Source: CAYJPV01 sp964372095
GTDB lineage: Bacteria > Acidobacteriota > Vicinamibacteria > Vicinamibacterales > JAKQTR01
Direction of reading: 5' to 3'
Assembly (NCBI GenBank): GCA_964372095.1
Contig: CAYJPV010000005.1
Span: forward strand, 186,001-250,000
DNA: 64,000 nt
Shown: piece by piece, positions 6,852 to 15,221 of the stretch
Position numbering within the stretch: the first letter of the stretch is position 1
Layout of the letters: each line of letters opens with the position of its first letter
The notes under the pieces: model-generated
Databases searched by the model: none
What the model saw: only the letters and a program-made list of their open reading frames with translations
What the model was told of the DNA's origin: nothing
Position numbers and translations under genes: made by a program

Positions 6852-7970
6852 ATGGCCAAGTACAAGATTGCCTGGTTGCCCGGCGACGGTGTCGGCGTCG
6901 ACGTGATGGACGCCACGAAAATCGTGCTCGACCGGTTGAAGTTCGACGCCGAATACATTCACGGCGACATCGGCTGGGAGTTCTGGTGCAAGGAGGGCGA
7001 TGCCCTGCCGGCGCGTACCATTGAACTGCTGAAGCACGTCGACGCGGCGCTCTTCGGCGCCATCACCTCGAAGCCCGTCAAGGCCGCCGAACTCGAACTG
7101 GTCCCGGAACTGCGGGGCACGGGACTGATTTACCGTTCGCCGATTGTCCGGATGCGGCAGATGTTTGACCTGTACAACTGCCTGCGGCCAATCAAGGCGT
7201 ATCCGGGCAATCCCCTCAACCACAACGACCAGATCGATCTCGTCATGTTCCGGGAGAACACCGAGGACCTGTATGTCGGGGTCGAGTTCGACCCGGTGCC
7301 GGCGGAACTTGCCGACGTCCTGAAACGGCTGTCAAAGCCCTTCGCCAACTTCGCGGCGCTCAAGGGCGATGAGTACGCCGTGTCGTGCAAGATCAACACG
7401 CGAAAGGGATCCGAGCGCATCATCGAAGCGGCGTTCGCCTTCGCCCGCAAGTACGGCCGCAAGAAGGTGACCGTCGTGCACAAGGCGAACGTGGTGCGCG
7501 CGACGGACGGGCTCTTCCTGGATGTCGCCAAGGAGGTCGCCGCCCGATATCCGGACATCATCTTCGATGAGGCCAACGTCGACGCGATGACCATGTGGCT
7601 CCTGAAGAATCCGCTCAGTTATGACGTCCTGGTGGCGCCGAATCTGTATGGCGACGTCGTCTCGGACTTGTGCGCGCAGATGGTGGGTGGTCTGGGCTTC
7701 GCGTGCTCCGGGAACATCGGCGACAAGCTGGGCGTCTTCGAACCGACGCACGGCTCGGCGCCGAAGTACGCCGGTCTGTACAAGGTCAACCCCATCGCCA
7801 CGATCCTCACGGCGAAGATGATGCTCGACTGGCTGGGCGAGACCGAACTCGGCCGCCGCGTCGAACAGGCCACGGCCGCCGTCATCAAGCAGGGGCAGGT
7901 GCGGACCTACGACATGGGCGGCAACGCCACTTCGCTGGAGATGGCCGAAGCCATCGCCCGAGAACTGTAG
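6852..7970 (+). CDS. Isocitrate/isopropylmalate-type beta-decarboxylating dehydrogenase
   Basis: The family oxidises (2R,3S)-2-hydroxy-3-carboxy acids with NAD(P) and decarboxylates them. The 372-residue product has WLPGDGVGVDVM near the N-terminus, RMRQMFDLYNCLRPIKAYPG in the substrate-recognition helix, FRENTEDLYVGVE, the catalytic Lys/Tyr context, the metal-binding DAMTMWLLKNPLSYDVLVAPNLYGDVVSDL segment, and GVFEPTHGSAP in the cofactor region. The recognition helix differs from both classical LeuB (RKELNLYANLRP type) and E. coli Icd, so substrate cannot be named; isocitrate, 3-methylmalate, homoisocitrate and tartrate-type acids are all possible. It is the first gene of a five-gene cluster, 2 bp before the lyase gene. 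ATG 6852 is the start that begins with the family's MAKYKIAWLPGDG. Confidence 0.85.
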   Translation: MAKYKIAWLPGDGVGVDVMDATKIVLDRLKFDAEYIHGDIGWEFWCKEGDALPARTIELLKHVDAALFGAITSKPVKAAELELVPELRGTGLIYRSPIVRMRQMFDLYNCLRPIKAYPGNPLNHNDQIDLVMFRENTEDLYVGVEFDPVPAELADVLKRLSKPFANFAALKGDEYAVSCKINTRKGSERIIEAAFAFARKYGRKKVTVVHKANVVRATDGLFLDVAKEVAARYPDIIFDEANVDAMTMWLLKNPLSYDVLVAPNLYGDVVSDLCAQMVGGLGFACSGNIGDKLGVFEPTHGSAPKYAGLYKVNPIATILTAKMMLDWLGETELGRRVEQATAAVIKQGQVRTYDMGGNATSLEMAEAIAREL

Positions 7971-7972
7971 AC

Positions 7973-8920
7973 ATGACGCCGCTGCTCCTGCACGACGTCG
8001 GGCTTCGCGACGGCCTCCAGATCGAGGAGGCCGTCGTCCCGACGGACCGCAAACTCCAGTGGATCGATCGCCTCGTCACGACGGGCATCGATCTGATCCA
8101 GGTGGGGTCCTTCGTCAACCCCCAGAAGGTCCCGCAGATGGCCGACACGGATGCGATCTTCACGCACCTGCGGCAGCACCCGGCCCGGAACGCCGACGTG
8201 GCCTTCACGGGGCTCGTGCTGAACGAAAAGGGCCTCGAGCGGGGGTTGGCCTGCGGGGTGGATTATTTCTGTATGGGCGTGTCGGCCAGCGACACCCACA
8301 GCCGCAAGAATACCGGCATGACGACGGCCGAAGCCACCACGCGGATTATCGCGATGGCACGCCAGGCGCTCGCGGCCGGCGCCCGGGTTCAGGTCTCCGT
8401 GCAGTCGGCGTTCGGCTGCGGCTTCGAGGGCCCGGTACCGGCCGGCCGCGTCCTCGACATCGCGCAGCGGTTCCTCGATGCCGGCCTGACGACCGTCAGC
8501 CTGGCGGACACCGCCGGCCACGCCGATCCCGCGCAGGTCGAAGACCTGTTCGGCGCGCTGCTCTCACGCGGACCGGGCGTGTCGGCCGCGTGCCACTTCC
8601 ACGACACGTACGGCCTCGGCCTCGCCAACGTGTACGCGGCCTGGCGAGCCGGCGTCACGTCCTTCGAGTGCGCGTTCGGCGGACTGGGCGGGTGCCCGTT
8701 CACGGCCGTCGCCGCCGGCAACGTGTGCACCGAAGATGTCGTCCATCTGTTCCAGCGCATGGGCCTGCGGATGGATGTGGTGACGCCGTCGCTCATCGAC
8801 ACGGTCAAGGACGCCGAAACTCTGTTCGGCCGCAGCCTGCCGGGCACCATCCACAGGACGGGACCCATCCCGCACCGGGGACGACTCGCCGGCGCCGGTG
8901 TCTCCGGCGCCCAGGCATGA
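7973..8920 (+). CDS. HMG-CoA lyase-type (DRE-TIM) acyl-CoA lyase
   Basis: This 315-residue TIM-barrel metallolyase resembles hydroxymethylglutaryl-CoA lyase. Visible hallmarks are DVGLRDGLQ (Arg12-Asp13, metal and substrate binding), SFVNPQKVPQMAD, QSAFGCGFEGP, the HFHDTYG metal-binding motif, and GGLGGCPFT with the catalytic cysteine. HMG-CoA is the textbook substrate. Relatives act on (R)-citramalyl-CoA, giving acetyl-CoA and pyruvate, and the adjacent CoA-transferase and LeuCD-like dehydratase make that reading attractive. It starts 2 bp after the dehydrogenase stop and its TGA overlaps an upstream ATG of the CoA-transferase frame. Confidence 0.85.
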   Translation: MTPLLLHDVGLRDGLQIEEAVVPTDRKLQWIDRLVTTGIDLIQVGSFVNPQKVPQMADTDAIFTHLRQHPARNADVAFTGLVLNEKGLERGLACGVDYFCMGVSASDTHSRKNTGMTTAEATTRIIAMARQALAAGARVQVSVQSAFGCGFEGPVPAGRVLDIAQRFLDAGLTTVSLADTAGHADPAQVEDLFGALLSRGPGVSAACHFHDTYGLGLANVYAAWRAGVTSFECAFGGLGGCPFTAVAAGNVCTEDVVHLFQRMGLRMDVVTPSLIDTVKDAETLFGRSLPGTIHRTGPIPHRGRLAGAGVSGAQA

Positions 8921-8931
8921 CGGAGATCCGC

Positions 8932-10128
8932 ATGGCATCCCTGCTCACTGGTATCCGCGTGCTCGACCTCACGAATGTGCTGGCCGGGCCGTTCGCAACC
9001 ATTCACCTCGCCCTGGCGGGCGCCGAGGTCATCAAGATCGAGAACCCCGACGGCGGCGATCTGGCGCGCAAACTGGGCAATGTGCCGGCCCTCAATCAGG
9101 AACTGATGGGCACGAGTTTCCTCGCGCAGAACGCCAACAAGCAGTCGCTGACGCTGAATCTGAAACATGAGGAGGCCCGGGAGATCTTCCGGGCGCTGGC
9201 CCGCCGGGCCGACGTCATCGTGGAGAACTTCCGGCCGGGCGTCATGGACCGGCTCGGCCTGTCGTACGACACCCTGCGGGCAGAGAACCCGGGGCTGATC
9301 TACTGCGCCATCTCGGGATTCGGCCAGACCGGCCCCGACGCCAACAAACCCGCGTACGATCAGATTGTCCAGGGACTCAGCGGCGTGATGGACGTCAACG
9401 GCGACGAACGCCTCCACCCGCTGCGCTGCGGCTTTCCCGTCTGCGACACCGTGGGCGGTCTCAATGCCGCCTTCGCGATCATGGCTGCGCTCTACTATCG
9501 CCAGAAGACCGGCGAAGGCCAGTTCGTCGACATCGCGATGCTGGACTCGATCATGCCGCTGATGGGATGGGTCGCGGCCAACCTGCTCATCGGCGGCAAG
9601 CCGCCGGTGCCCATGGGCAACGACAACTTCACCGCGGCACCGTCCGGTACGTTCGCCACCCAGGACGGGTACATCAACATCGCGGCGAACCAGCAGGCTC
9701 AGTGGGAGGCCGTCTGTGACGTCCTGGGCGTGCCCGGACTGAAGACGGATCCCCGGTTCGAAAAACGTGACGTGCGCAAGGCGAACCGGCGCCTGCTGAC
9801 GCCCCTGCTCGAAGTCAGACTCACGGAGCGCCCGACGGCGCACTGGGTCGAGGCGCTCAACGCGAAAGGCGTCCCCTCGGGTGAAATCCTCGACCTCGGC
9901 ACCGCGCTCGCGGCACCGCAGATCGTCCACCGCGGCACCATCCAGACCGTGCACGAGCCCGGCCTGGGACCGCTGCAATTGTTCAACCTCACCGCGAAGT
10001 TCGAAAAAACCCCGGCCGCGATCACCAGCCCGCCGCCCCGTCTGTCGGCACACACGGAAGACATTCTCCAGGGGCTTGGGTACACCGCCGATCAGATCGC
10101 GGCCTTCCGTCAGAAGGGAGTCGTGTGA
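8932..10128 (+). CDS. Class III (CaiB/BaiF family) CoA-transferase
   Basis: The 398-residue protein transfers CoA between an acyl-CoA donor and a carboxylic acid by a mixed-anhydride mechanism. It shows LTGIRVLDLTNVLAGPFATI at the N-terminus, the NFRPGVMDRLGL block, and GQFVDIAMLDSIM, which contains the position of the catalytic aspartate. Start ATG 8932 has GGAG 6 bp upstream; ATG 8917 overlaps the lyase stop as ATGA and is an alternative adding five residues. Substrate is unknown. In known systems family members move CoA from succinyl-CoA to citramalate, itaconate or oxalate. The position between an acyl-CoA lyase and a dehydratase suggests activation of the acid that the lyase cleaves, or release of the acid that it makes. 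Confidence 0.88.
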   Translation: MASLLTGIRVLDLTNVLAGPFATIHLALAGAEVIKIENPDGGDLARKLGNVPALNQELMGTSFLAQNANKQSLTLNLKHEEAREIFRALARRADVIVENFRPGVMDRLGLSYDTLRAENPGLIYCAISGFGQTGPDANKPAYDQIVQGLSGVMDVNGDERLHPLRCGFPVCDTVGGLNAAFAIMAALYYRQKTGEGQFVDIAMLDSIMPLMGWVAANLLIGGKPPVPMGNDNFTAAPSGTFATQDGYINIAANQQAQWEAVCDVLGVPGLKTDPRFEKRDVRKANRRLLTPLLEVRLTERPTAHWVEALNAKGVPSGEILDLGTALAAPQIVHRGTIQTVHEPGLGPLQLFNLTAKFEKTPAAITSPPPRLSAHTEDILQGLGYTADQIAAFRQKGVV

Positions 10129-10131
10129 GTC

Positions 10132-11421
10132 ATGGGCCTCACGCTGTCACAGAAGATCCTGGCGCGCGCCGCCGGGCTGCCGTCGGTAAAGGTTGGCGAC
10201 GTGGTCGAGCCAGCCGTTGACCTCGCCATGTCGCACGAAAACGCGGCCCTGGTGATCAACCAGTTCCTCGAAGTCTACAAGGACACGGGCCTCGAGCCCC
10301 GTGTCTGGGATCCGTCCCGCATCGCCATCATCTTCGACCACCGGGTCCCTGCTGAAAGCGCGAAGACCGCCACGAATCAGAAAAAGGTGCGCGAATTCGC
10401 CGCGGCACAGGGCATCACGAAGTTCCACGACATCCGCGGTGACGCCGGCGGCATCTGCCACCAGGTCATGGCTGACCAGGGTTACGACCGTCCGGGCGCG
10501 GTGATCGTCGGCACCGACAGCCACACAACCAGCCACGGCGCGTTCGGCGCCTTCGCGTTCGGGATCGGCGCCACCGAAATGGCCTCGGTCTGGACGCTCG
10601 GCCACGCCCTCAACATCGAGGTGCCCGGCTCGATTAAGATCGTCGCGCGAGGCCGATTCGATCGCCGGGTCACCCCCAAAGACCTGATCCTGCGCATCGT
10701 CGGCACGCTCACTGCCGAAGGCGCAAACTACAAAGTGCTCGAGTTCCACGGCGACGCCATCGCGGACATGCCGACCTCGGGGCGGCTCACGTTGTCCAAC
10801 ATGGCGGTCGAAGCCGGAGCCACGGCGGGCATCGTGCCTGCCGACCAGGAGACCGTCCGGTTCCTGCGCGACGAAGCGGGCGTCACCGACCCGTTGGACC
10901 TCGTACAGCCCGACGCCGATGCCGTGTACGACCGCGTCGTCGACATCGACGTGTCAACCCTGGAACCGCAGATCGCATGCCCGCACACGGTTGATCACGT
11001 CAAACCCGTCAGCGCCGTCGCGGGAACACGGGTGCACCAGATTGTCATCGGGTCCTGCACCAACGGCCGCCTGGACGATATCGAGGTCGCCGCTGAACTG
11101 CTCAGGGGCAGGCGCGTCGCCAACAGCGTGCGGATGCTCGTCTTCCCGGCCTCCTGGAAGATCTACAGGCAGGCCATGCGGGCCGGCTACCTCGCGGACC
11201 TCATGGACGCAGGCGCCGTCATCATGAACCCCGGCTGCGGGTGCTGCCTGGGCATCCACCAAGGCGCACTGGGGGACGGCGAAACCGCCCTCTCGACGAC
11301 CAACCGCAACTTCAAAGGCCGGATGGGCAATCCGACCTCGGACGTCTATCTGTGCTCGCCGGCCGTCGCCGCCGCCAGCGCGGTCACCGGCGTCATCACC
11401 GATCCCAGGCAGGAGGGCTGA
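10132..11421 (+). CDS. LeuC-like large subunit of an aconitase-family hydro-lyase
   Basis: The 429-residue protein is the catalytic large subunit of a two-subunit 3-isopropylmalate dehydratase-type enzyme. The three 4Fe-4S ligands are visible as the cysteine of GSCTNGR and two in NPGCGCCLG; GTDSHTTSHGAFGAFAFGIG is the substrate-binding block. At about 430 residues it matches the archaeal-type LeuC/homoaconitase/2,3-dimethylmalate dehydratase branch rather than the roughly 465-residue proteobacterial LeuC. Substrates in this branch vary, so a leucine role is not assured; citraconate/citramalate or 3-methylmalate are options. It starts 3 bp after the CoA-transferase and is followed 5 bp later by its small subunit. 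Confidence 0.88.
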   Translation: MGLTLSQKILARAAGLPSVKVGDVVEPAVDLAMSHENAALVINQFLEVYKDTGLEPRVWDPSRIAIIFDHRVPAESAKTATNQKKVREFAAAQGITKFHDIRGDAGGICHQVMADQGYDRPGAVIVGTDSHTTSHGAFGAFAFGIGATEMASVWTLGHALNIEVPGSIKIVARGRFDRRVTPKDLILRIVGTLTAEGANYKVLEFHGDAIADMPTSGRLTLSNMAVEAGATAGIVPADQETVRFLRDEAGVTDPLDLVQPDADAVYDRVVDIDVSTLEPQIACPHTVDHVKPVSAVAGTRVHQIVIGSCTNGRLDDIEVAAELLRGRRVANSVRMLVFPASWKIYRQAMRAGYLADLMDAGAVIMNPGCGCCLGIHQGALGDGETALSTTNRNFKGRMGNPTSDVYLCSPAVAAASAVTGVITDPRQEG

Positions 11422-11426
11422 GCGTC

Positions 11427-11918
11427 ATGGCTACCGTCGTGTACAAGGTCGGCGACGATGTGTCGACCGATGCGATTTATCCGGGCCGCTTCATGGCCAC
11501 CGTGCTGCCGTCAGAGACCCCCCAGTTCTGCTTCTACGACGACCGCACGTTCAACACGTCGCTCGTCAAGAAGGAGGTTCCGGCCGGCGGTATCATTCTC
11601 GGCGGCCAGAACTTCGGATGCGGCTCGTCACGCGAGCAGGCCGCCTCCACGATCAAAGGCCACAACCTCATCGTCGTGGCCCGGGGCTTCGCCCGCATCT
11701 TCCTGCAGAACGCCATCAACCTGGGCCTGCGCATGGTGATCTGCCCCGACATCGAAGCCAGCGAGGGCGACACCCTCCAGTTCACGGCCACATACGTTCG
11801 CAACGAGTCCACCGGCCGCGAATTCGCCATCGTGCCCATGCCTCCCGCCCGGCAGGCCATCATCGACGCCGGCGGGCTGATCGCCTACACGCGCACGCGG
11901 CTGATCGCTAGAGGCTAG
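11427..11918 (+). CDS. LeuD-like small subunit of an aconitase-family hydro-lyase
   Basis: The 163-residue swivelling-domain subunit pairs with the LeuC-like protein upstream. It has VGDDVSTDAIYPGRFM at the N-terminus, GGQNFGCGSSREQA, the substrate-binding loop typical of the family, and ARIFLQNAINLGL. The ATG at 11427 is the family start; the upstream frame is the shadow of the large-subunit gene. Its final codons (Ala, Arg, Gly, stop) are part of a heptanucleotide repeat array, so the C-terminal ARG tail is probably repeat-derived. Confidence 0.88.
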   Translation: MATVVYKVGDDVSTDAIYPGRFMATVLPSETPQFCFYDDRTFNTSLVKKEVPAGGIILGGQNFGCGSSREQAASTIKGHNLIVVARGFARIFLQNAINLGLRMVICPDIEASEGDTLQFTATYVRNESTGREFAIVPMPPARQAIIDAGGLIAYTRTRLIARG

Positions 11919-12111
11919 GGATTGGGGGTTGGGGGTTGGGGAAGGCAGGGAGCACGACGCCTCAAGCAAGGAGCATGGAGTGGGCGGCGGCAGGCAGGGG
12001 ACCAGGCCGATAGCCGCAGGCCGCGAGTCTCCGTCGAGCCTGGAGCCGGTAGCCCGTGGCCAGTGGCCTGTCTCTGCCCCCACCCCCCAATCCCCAACCC
12101 CCACCCCCCAG
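11909..12111. repeat. Heptanucleotide repeat array (29 units)
   Basis: The whole space between leuD-like and the second hsp20 divides, without a single indel, into 29 consecutive 7-bp units (203 bp). It opens with TAGAGGC and TAGGGAT, the latter carrying the stop codon of the preceding gene. It runs through TGGGGGT units, AGCAAGG/AGCATGG pairs, CCGATAG/CCGCAGG/CCGCGAG and GTGGCCA/GTGGCCT, and ends in CCCCCAA, TCCCCAA and CCCCCAC. The G-rich start and C-rich end could fold back on each other. Confidence 0.85.
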
Positions 12112-12132
12112 ATGTGCGATCATGGCTCCATC

Positions 12133-12591
12133 ATGCCGACCCCAGACATCCTCCAGCCGGTCGACTCCGAAGACCTCAGCGACGAGGTGGCGCGGTTGTT
12201 CGAGGATCTCGACCGCGCCCGGCCCCTCGACCAGCGCCTGTTGCCCGGGGCGTTTTCGCCGACGCTCGATGCCATCGAGACCCACGACGCCGTGGAGATC
12301 GTGATCGACGTCCCGGGCGTGCCGCCCGACGATCTCCGCGTCCTGCTCCGGGGCAACATCGTCATCGTGGCCGGCGGCAAGACGCCTCCGATGGCTGACG
12401 AACGGGCGCGGGCGAGTTTCCACCTTGTCGAACGCGACTTCGGGCGGTTCGCGCGGGCCGTCCGCCTGAGCGGCGCGTTCGACGCGGCCACCGCCACCGC
12501 CACGCTGCGTGGAGGCGAACTGCGCGTGCGCGTCCCGCGCCTGAGCGAACGCCGGGGACACGGAGTCCTCGTGCCCGTGCGGCGGGCGTAG
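12133..12591 (+). CDS. Hsp20-like alpha-crystallin domain protein (divergent)
   Basis: The product (152 residues from ATG 12133) has an acidic N-terminus and an alpha-crystallin domain over about residues 42-145: DAVEIVIDVPGVPPDDLRV, an HLVERDFGRFARAVRLSG segment corresponding to the RxxGxFxRxxxLP motif, then LRGGELRVRVPRL. It lacks the clear I-x-I/V C-terminal anchor, so oligomerisation may differ. It begins 21 bp beyond the long heptad array; ATG 12112 at the array border is an alternative start. It lies 7 bp before ymdB, so the two are probably co-transcribed. Confidence 0.8.
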   Translation: MPTPDILQPVDSEDLSDEVARLFEDLDRARPLDQRLLPGAFSPTLDAIETHDAVEIVIDVPGVPPDDLRVLLRGNIVIVAGGKTPPMADERARASFHLVERDFGRFARAVRLSGAFDAATATATLRGGELRVRVPRLSERRGHGVLVPVRRA

Positions 12592-12598
12592 GATCGCC

Positions 12599-13429
12599 AT
12601 GCAGATCCTGTTCATCGGCGATGTGTTCGGCAGGCCGGGGCGCGACCTGGTACGGCGTGCCCTGCCCGCGCTGGTGGATCGGTACCGAATCGATGTGACC
12701 ATCGCCAACGTCGAAAACGCGGCGGCCGGCTCCGGCATCACCCGCGACACGGGCGACGAACTGCTCCGTCGCGGCATCGACGTGATGACCACCGGCAACC
12801 ACGTCTGGGACAAACGTGAGGCCGCGGCGTACATCGGAGCCGAGTCCCGCCTGCTGCGGCCACTGAACATGTCGGCCGCCGCGCCCGGACGCGGCGCCAC
12901 CGTCGTGCGCACAGCCGGGGGACGTCCCGTCGGCGTCATCAACGTCATGGGCCGCGTCTACATGCCGCCGGTCGACGACCCCTTCGCCGCCGCGACCGCC
13001 GCCGTCGATCGCCTGCGCCAGGAATGCCGTCACATCCTCGTCGACGTGCATGCCGAAGCCAGCGCCGAGAAGGTCGCCATGGGCTGGTACCTGGACGGCC
13101 GCGTCACGGCAGTCATCGGCACCCACACACACGTCCAGACGGCCGATGCGCGCGTCTTGCCCGGAGGCACGGCGTACCTCACGGACGCGGGCATGACGGG
13201 CCCGCACGACTCGATCATCGGCGTCAACCGCGAGGCGGCGCTCTCACGGTTCCTCACGGGCATGCCCGCGCGGATGGAGCCGGCGGAAGACAACCCGCGT
13301 CTGCAGGGCGTCGTCATCACGGCGGACGATCAGACCGGACTGGCCACGGCCATCGAGCGCATCGACTGGTCCCTCGACGACGTCGCTGCCGCACGGGCGG
13401 CGCTCGACCTTTCCCGGGACGATGAGTAA
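12599..13429 (+). CDS. ymdB: YmdB-family metallophosphoesterase
   Basis: The 276-residue protein belongs to the TIGR00282 metallophosphoesterases, which hydrolyse 2',3'-cyclic nucleotides in Bacillus subtilis and influence RNA metabolism and motility decisions. Metal-binding motifs are in order: FIGDVFGRPGRD, NVENAAAGSGIT, TGNHVWDKRE, VDVHAEASAEKVAMGWYLDG, GTHTHVQTADARVLPGGTAYLTDAGMTGPHDSIIG. Length is normal. The ATG is at 12599 and the end overlaps xseA by 8 bp. In many bacteria ymdB lies next to rny; here RNase Y is in the same window but about 16 kb away. Confidence 0.93.
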   Translation: MQILFIGDVFGRPGRDLVRRALPALVDRYRIDVTIANVENAAAGSGITRDTGDELLRRGIDVMTTGNHVWDKREAAAYIGAESRLLRPLNMSAAAPGRGATVVRTAGGRPVGVINVMGRVYMPPVDDPFAAATAAVDRLRQECRHILVDVHAEASAEKVAMGWYLDGRVTAVIGTHTHVQTADARVLPGGTAYLTDAGMTGPHDSIIGVNREAALSRFLTGMPARMEPAEDNPRLQGVVITADDQTGLATAIERIDWSLDDVAAARAALDLSRDDE

Positions 13430-14867
13430 GAAGGAGACGGGAGACGTGTTCGGCCTGCCGTTCGGCGAGCCGGACGAACCGGCACCGGCCGGCATCGAAG
13501 CCGGGCGCCGGGCCGCGGGGCCGGACGTGTATTCAGTCAGCCGGCTTACCCAGGCGATACGGGACCTCCTCGGCACCGCCTGGCCGGATGTCCATGTGGA
13601 GGGCGAGATCTCGAACCTCAAGGTCTCGGGTCCCGGCCACATGTATTTCACCCTGAAGGACGAGTTCGCCCAGTTGCGGGCCGTGATGTTCAAGGGGTCG
13701 GCCCGCGCGCTCAAGTTCAGGCTCGAAGACGGGCAGCAGGTTGTGGCCCGCGGCCGCATCGCGGTGTACGAGCCGCGCGGCGAGTACCAGTTGCTGTGCG
13801 AGGGCATCGAGCCCAAGGGGCTCGGAGCCCTGCAACTGGCCCTCGAACAGCTCAAGCGGCGCCTCCAGGCGGAGGGCCTGCTCGACGCGGCACGGAAGCG
13901 GCCGCTGCCCACGCTGCCCCGGCGGATCGGCATCGTGACGTCGCTGGGCGGTGCGGCCATCCGCGATATCCTCAAAGTGCTTGGGCGCCGGTACCCGAAC
14001 GCGCACATCATCATTGCCCCGACGCGCGTGCAGGGCGAAGGCGCCGCGGCCGACATCGCCCGCGCCCTCGGCGCGATCGGGCGCCTGGAGGGCGTCGACG
14101 TCGTCATCGTCGGCCGCGGCGGCGGATCGCTCGAAGACCTGTGGGCGTTCAACGAAGAAGTCGTGGCCCGCGCCATCGCGCGGTGCCCCGTGCCCGTCAT
14201 CTCGGCCGTCGGGCACGAGGTGGACGTGACGTTGTCGGACCTGGTCGCCGACCTTCGGGCGCCTACGCCGTCGGCCGCCGCGGAGGTTGTCGTCGCCGCC
14301 CGTGACGAGTTCGTCGCCCGGATCGACCGGCTGCGACAGCGCAGCCGTGCCGCCGTCGCCCAGCGCGTGGGGCGCGCGCGGGCAGCCGCGCACCAACTGG
14401 ACGCGCGGCCCGCGTTCGCGGGATTCCGGGGCGGCATTGCCATGCGGGGTATTCACACGGCCGAACTGGCCGCCACACTGGCCCGGCGCGTGCGTGATGG
14501 CGTGCTGCGGCGGGAGCGGCGGTACCAGGCCCTGAAGAACCGGCTTGACAGCCTGGATCTGCGGCACCGGATGGCTCGCCTCCACAATCGCCTCGGCCGC
14601 GCGGACGCCGCGATGCAGGCCACTGTGGCCGGGAGCCTCCACCGCGCGAACGTGAGGATGCGGAGCGCCGCGGGCCGGCTCGACAGTCTCAGCCCGCTCG
14701 GCGTGCTGGGACGCGGATACGCCCTGTGCTGGCGCGCCGACGCGCGGACCCTCGTGCGGGATGCGGCAGACGTCGCGCCTGGCGAGGCGGTTCGTATCAC
14801 GCTGCGCCGGGGCGCGCTGGCGTGTACGGTGAACGAGCGGACTGAAAGCGACGCGCCGGGACAGTAG
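13422..14867 (+). CDS. xseA: Exodeoxyribonuclease VII large subunit
   Basis: XseA with XseB degrades single-stranded DNA from both ends. The 481-residue protein has an N-terminal OB-fold (VYSVSRLTQAIRDLLG, VHVEGEISNLKVSGPGHMYFTLKD) and a catalytic domain with RIGIVTSLGGAAIRDIL, VVIVGRGGGSLEDLWAFNEE and SAVGHEVDVTLSDLVADLRAPTPSAAAE. A long helical, arginine-rich C-terminal half follows, which binds XseB. It overlaps ymdB by 8 bp. The first roughly 32 residues before DVYSVSRLT are a poorly conserved extension, so a later start is possible. Confidence 0.96.
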   Translation: MSKKETGDVFGLPFGEPDEPAPAGIEAGRRAAGPDVYSVSRLTQAIRDLLGTAWPDVHVEGEISNLKVSGPGHMYFTLKDEFAQLRAVMFKGSARALKFRLEDGQQVVARGRIAVYEPRGEYQLLCEGIEPKGLGALQLALEQLKRRLQAEGLLDAARKRPLPTLPRRIGIVTSLGGAAIRDILKVLGRRYPNAHIIIAPTRVQGEGAAADIARALGAIGRLEGVDVVIVGRGGGSLEDLWAFNEEVVARAIARCPVPVISAVGHEVDVTLSDLVADLRAPTPSAAAEVVVAARDEFVARIDRLRQRSRAAVAQRVGRARAAAHQLDARPAFAGFRGGIAMRGIHTAELAATLARRVRDGVLRRERRYQALKNRLDSLDLRHRMARLHNRLGRADAAMQATVAGSLHRANVRMRSAAGRLDSLSPLGVLGRGYALCWRADARTLVRDAADVAPGEAVRITLRRGALACTVNERTESDAPGQ

Positions 14868-14951
14868 GCCACGTGCAGGAGGCGCATGCCGGGCGCAGGG
14901 TCCGGCTCCGCGCGCTGCCCGGTACGCTCGAAGACGACGGGGACGGAACGC

Positions 14952-15221
14952 ATGGACGTCAATATCAAGGACTTCGAAGCGGCGATCACCGAACTTGAAT
15001 CGGTCGTCAAGAAACTCGAAGACGGCGAACTCACGCTCGAGCAATCGCTCGAGCTCTACGAACGGGGCGTCACCCTGTCCCGGTACTGCCACTCCCGGCT
15101 GGAGCAGGCCGAACGGCGCATCGAAATCCTCACCGAGGGCGGGGCGCTCAAACCGGCTCCCGACGAGCTGTCCGACACCGCCGACGACGGCAACGACCGC
15201 GACACGAGGATCCGTCGATGA
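14952..15221 (+). CDS. xseB: Exodeoxyribonuclease VII small subunit
   Basis: The 89-residue product has the XseB helical hairpin FEAAITELESVVKKLEDGELTLEQSLELYERGV, which coats the C-terminal helices of XseA. ATG 14952 starts the conserved MDVNIKDFEA; an upstream frame from 14886 has no family support. The stop overlaps the ispA start by 4 bp (ATGA). The acidic C-terminal tail is longer than in E. coli. Confidence 0.95.
   Translation: MDVNIKDFEAAITELESVVKKLEDGELTLEQSLELYERGVTLSRYCHSRLEQAERRIEILTEGGALKPAPDELSDTADDGNDRDTRIRR

Noticed and set aside
11909..12111. CRISPR or ordinary minisatellite interpretation of the heptad arrays
   Set aside because: Units are only 7 bp, there are no spacers, and units drift rather than repeat identically.
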